A stretch of DNA of 7,485 nt from an uncultured beta proteobacterium. GTDB taxonomy: Bacteria; Pseudomonadota; Gammaproteobacteria; Burkholderiales; Burkholderiaceae_C. The stretch covers positions 1-7,485 of the forward strand of contig CAIQEX010000525.1 in NCBI GenBank assembly GCA_903870955.1, in the 5' to 3' direction. Positions 6,515 to 7,485 of the stretch are shown in pieces. The translations under genes were made by a program, and so were the position numbers. The stretch's first letter is position 1; each line of letters opens with the position of its first letter. Under the pieces are notes generated by a model. It made no database searches, was not told where the DNA came from, and saw only the letters and a program-made list of their open reading frames with translations.

Positions 6515-6940
6515 TCATCCCATGGCAGATACGTGCCATGGGGTGCCGTCCGGGATCAATGCGGATGGCACAACACAGTCTGTTGCAAAGCGCCAGGACA
6601 CGACGTACGCGGAGTGATCCACTCCGGGTTCAAAGTAGTCGAAACTTGCGAGAAATTGTTGTTGCACTGCTGCGCTGTAGTGCAGCAACTGCTCACTCCA
6701 TCGCGACATGACCAGTTGCAGGTGTGTCTGATTGAATCTGGACTGTTGATCAACGTTCAGCAATTCGACCTGCAACCAATCTCTTGGGATTCCATTTCTT
6801 CGCACCGTATCTGAAAGCGCCAACCGGGCCAGTTCCAGTCGATTCAGGTTGTCATGCAGAGTGGAATCAAAATTCGTTGAGGGGCTATTTTCGTTATAGC
6901 TTGCAAACTTCGACAGACCGGTTTTGAGTGATTCAAACAT
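6515..6940 (-). CDS. Hypothetical protein, second gene of a minus-strand pair
   Basis: I do not recognise a named family for this 141-residue protein. It is polar, without a signal peptide or membrane helix, and probably mostly helical. Notable segments are LNRLELARLALSDTVRRNGI (32-51), RDWLQVELL (53-61) and HLQLVMSRWSEQLLHYSAAV (73-92). ATG 6940 is supported by AAGGGG (6952-6947 on the minus strand) six bases upstream. The gene lies 13 bp after the preceding minus-strand gene, so the two are very probably one operon. The last ~30 residues look less regular than the rest and run into a hairpin-rich stretch beside the SHOCT-tail duplication, so the natural C-terminus may have been changed. It is convergent with the sigma-factor gene. 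Confidence 0.7.
   Translation of the reverse strand: MFESLKTGLSKFASYNENSPSTNFDSTLHDNLNRLELARLALSDTVRRNGIPRDWLQVELLNVDQQSRFNQTHLQLVMSRWSEQLLHYSAAVQQQFLASFDYFEPGVDHSAYVVSWRFATDCVVPSALIPDGTPWHVSAMG
6516..6545. terminator. Strong hairpin between convergent genes (terminator-like, no T-tract)
   Basis: CCCATGGCA (6519-6527) pairs perfectly with TGCCATGGG (6534-6542) around a 6-base loop. The stem extends to 12 pairs with one G-T wobble (6516-6545). It overlaps the last codons and stop of the minus-strand gene and lies 76 bp beyond the sigma-factor stop. A second, mutually exclusive stem uses GTGCCGTCC (6543-6551) and GGATGGCAC (6563-6571) with one wobble. Neither is followed by a T-run on either strand, so classical intrinsic termination is doubtful. 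Slowing of convergent transcription or mRNA 3'-end protection is possible. Confidence 0.4.
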
Positions 6941-6946
6941 CGTGCG

Positions 6947-6952
6947 CCCCTT
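6947..6952 (-). promoter_or_regulatory. Shine-Dalgarno of the 6940 gene
   Basis: Read on the minus strand this is AAGGGG, six bases before ATG 6940. It sits inside the 13-bp spacer after the TGA (6956-6954) of the upstream gene, consistent with re-initiation within one operon. Confidence 0.65.
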
Positions 6953-6953
6953 C

Positions 6954-7271
6954 TCACTTAAGTTGACCGAACTGTGATGACTTGGCTACGGGCAGGTGAC
7001 CTTTGAACAGCGTTGTGATGTCACGAAGGATGTGGTTTGCTGTGTTTTGATCACGTGAAGAAGCAATGGCGTGCAGCAGATCGGGGCGCAAATACCAAAG
7101 GGTTTCCAAGTCCCTGGCGAACCGGAGGGATCCTTCCAATTCCAAATTGCTTTCGTCTTCACAATGGGTCGTGAAAGCTCTCAACATTTCCTCTCGGATT
7201 CGCTGAAGCTGGGTTTTCTCGGAATCCGGCGACTTGCTCAGGAATCCCCAAAAGCTACTCTTTGCCCGCAT
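6954..7271 (-). CDS. Hypothetical protein, first gene of a minus-strand pair
   Basis: This 105-residue soluble protein begins MRAKSSFWGFL. It has a helical, charged middle (LQRIREEMLRAF at 22-33) and a distinctive segment FARDLETLWYLRPDLLHAIA at 51-70, then ILRDITTLFKGHLP at 81-94. The pattern resembles small hypothetical proteins I associate with Comamonadaceae, but I cannot name a family or function. ATG 7271 is chosen over the in-frame TTG 7286 because AGGTG sits five bases before it. The TTG choice would add MTGVN. It is followed after 13 bp by the second gene. Its promoter should lie in the AT-rich region to the right, where no clear -10/-35 pair could be fixed. Confidence 0.72.
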   Translation of the reverse strand: MRAKSSFWGFLSKSPDSEKTQLQRIREEMLRAFTTHCEDESNLELEGSLRFARDLETLWYLRPDLLHAIASSRDQNTANHILRDITTLFKGHLPVAKSSQFGQLK

Positions 7272-7299
7272 ATTTACACCTGTCAAATGAACGGATTGA

Positions 7300-7337
7300 G
7301 GAGACTCCCAAAGACCCCTGGGGCGCCTGTTGGCGTC
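7300..7337. repeat. Cluster of short palindromes in the leader of the minus-strand pair
   Basis: Three dyads occur in a row: GGAGACTCC at 7300-7308, CCCCTGGGG around 7315-7323, and GGCGCC-TGTT-GGCGTC at 7322-7337, a 6-bp stem with one G-T wobble and a 4-base loop. All are short. They lie in the transcribed leader or promoter of the minus-strand pair, and their role is unknown. Confidence 0.3.
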
Positions 7338-7341
7338 TTAA

Positions 7342-7375
7342 AATTGATAAAAATGCAAATCGATTTTATTCAATT
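7342..7375. promoter_or_regulatory. AT-rich imperfect dyad in the divergent intergenic region
   Basis: The arms AATTGATAAAA (7342-7352) and TTTTATTCAATT (7364-7375) are inverted repeats apart from one bulged base. A perfect 10-bp palindrome AAATCGATTT (7357-7366) overlaps the right arm. The region is clearly richer in A/T than its surroundings and lies between a minus-strand operon and a possible plus-strand gene. That fits a regulator site or promoter; no regulator can be named. Confidence 0.35.
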
Positions 7376-7388
7376 TCGATGAAACTTC

Positions 7389-7485
7389 TTGAGCCGGCAG
7401 TTTTTTTCACTGGGCGTCATTTTTTCTATCGGTATTGGGGTGATTCAAGTCGGTGCTGGTCAAGAACCCGGGCGCCATCTTCAGA
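7389..7485 (+). CDS. Possible 5' end of a membrane or secreted protein, cut by window edge
   Basis: After an in-frame TGA (7380-7382) the frame is open to the window end. From TTG 7389 it reads a short polar start, then the hydrophobic run FFSLGVIFSIGIGVI and then QVGAGQEPG, as in a signal peptide or first membrane helix. The start codon is weak and there is no good Shine-Dalgarno. A competing ATG at 7379 opens a different frame to the edge, but it gives an arginine- and tryptophan-rich product that looks less natural. Only the amphipathic pattern and the upstream AT-rich region support this call. Confidence 0.3.
   Translation, partial: MSRQFFSLGVIFSIGIGVIQVGAGQEPGRHLQ

Noticed and set aside
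6533..6814. Plus-strand open frame over the minus-strand hypothetical gene
   Set aside because: It has no ribosome binding site, and its composition is Cys/Gln/His-rich and unlike a real protein. The minus frame has a Shine-Dalgarno and an operon partner.
7071..7382. Plus-strand 103-codon open frame
   Set aside because: It is antisense to the first gene of the minus-strand pair and runs through the AT-rich intergenic region. No start signals were seen.

Overview
The window looks like chromosomal DNA of a betaproteobacterium, most likely Burkholderiales/Comamonadaceae (Rhodoferax-like). This rests on the moderately high GC, strong G/C third positions in the real genes, and the protein types. 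The genus is an inference. No RNA gene, CRISPR array, insertion sequence or phage gene was seen.

Layout, left to right. (1) The 3' part of a ROK-family sugar kinase gene (1-831, +), cut by the window edge, ends in a small tandem repeat that repeats the stop codon. (2) A SHOCT-domain protein gene (998-1771, +). (3) Convergent to it, a large membrane-bound c-di-GMP enzyme (1823-4456, -): LytS/YhcK-type 5TM sensor, two PAS domains, GGDEF and EAL, with all signature motifs intact. (4) A 338-bp intergenic region with a candidate ECF-type promoter and a perfect 8-bp hairpin. (5) A tightly coupled two-gene operon: a YCII-family (DGPF-type) protein (4795-5157, +) and, one base later, an ECF42-type sigma factor with DUF6596 and a helical C-terminal extension (5159-6439, +). 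(6) A 90-bp copy of the 3' end of the SHOCT gene, fused to the end of the sigma-factor gene. (7) Two small unrecognised genes in a minus-strand pair (7271-6954, then 6940-6515). (8) An AT-rich divergent promoter-like region, then possibly the first codons of a secreted or membrane protein at the right edge.

How the genes work together: the YCII/sigma pair is a known conserved partnership (ECF42 with DGPF proteins) and probably autoregulates. The GGDEF/EAL protein is a stand-alone signalling enzyme. The most unusual item is the SHOCT-tail duplication at 6408-6498. It is 76/78 identical to the parent over its core and has lost exactly 105 bp between two GCCA microhomologies. It supplies the last codons and the stop of the sigma factor in a different reading frame. 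This records a local rearrangement about 4.7-4.8 kb from its source. I see no strong case for a wholly new multi-gene system in this window.
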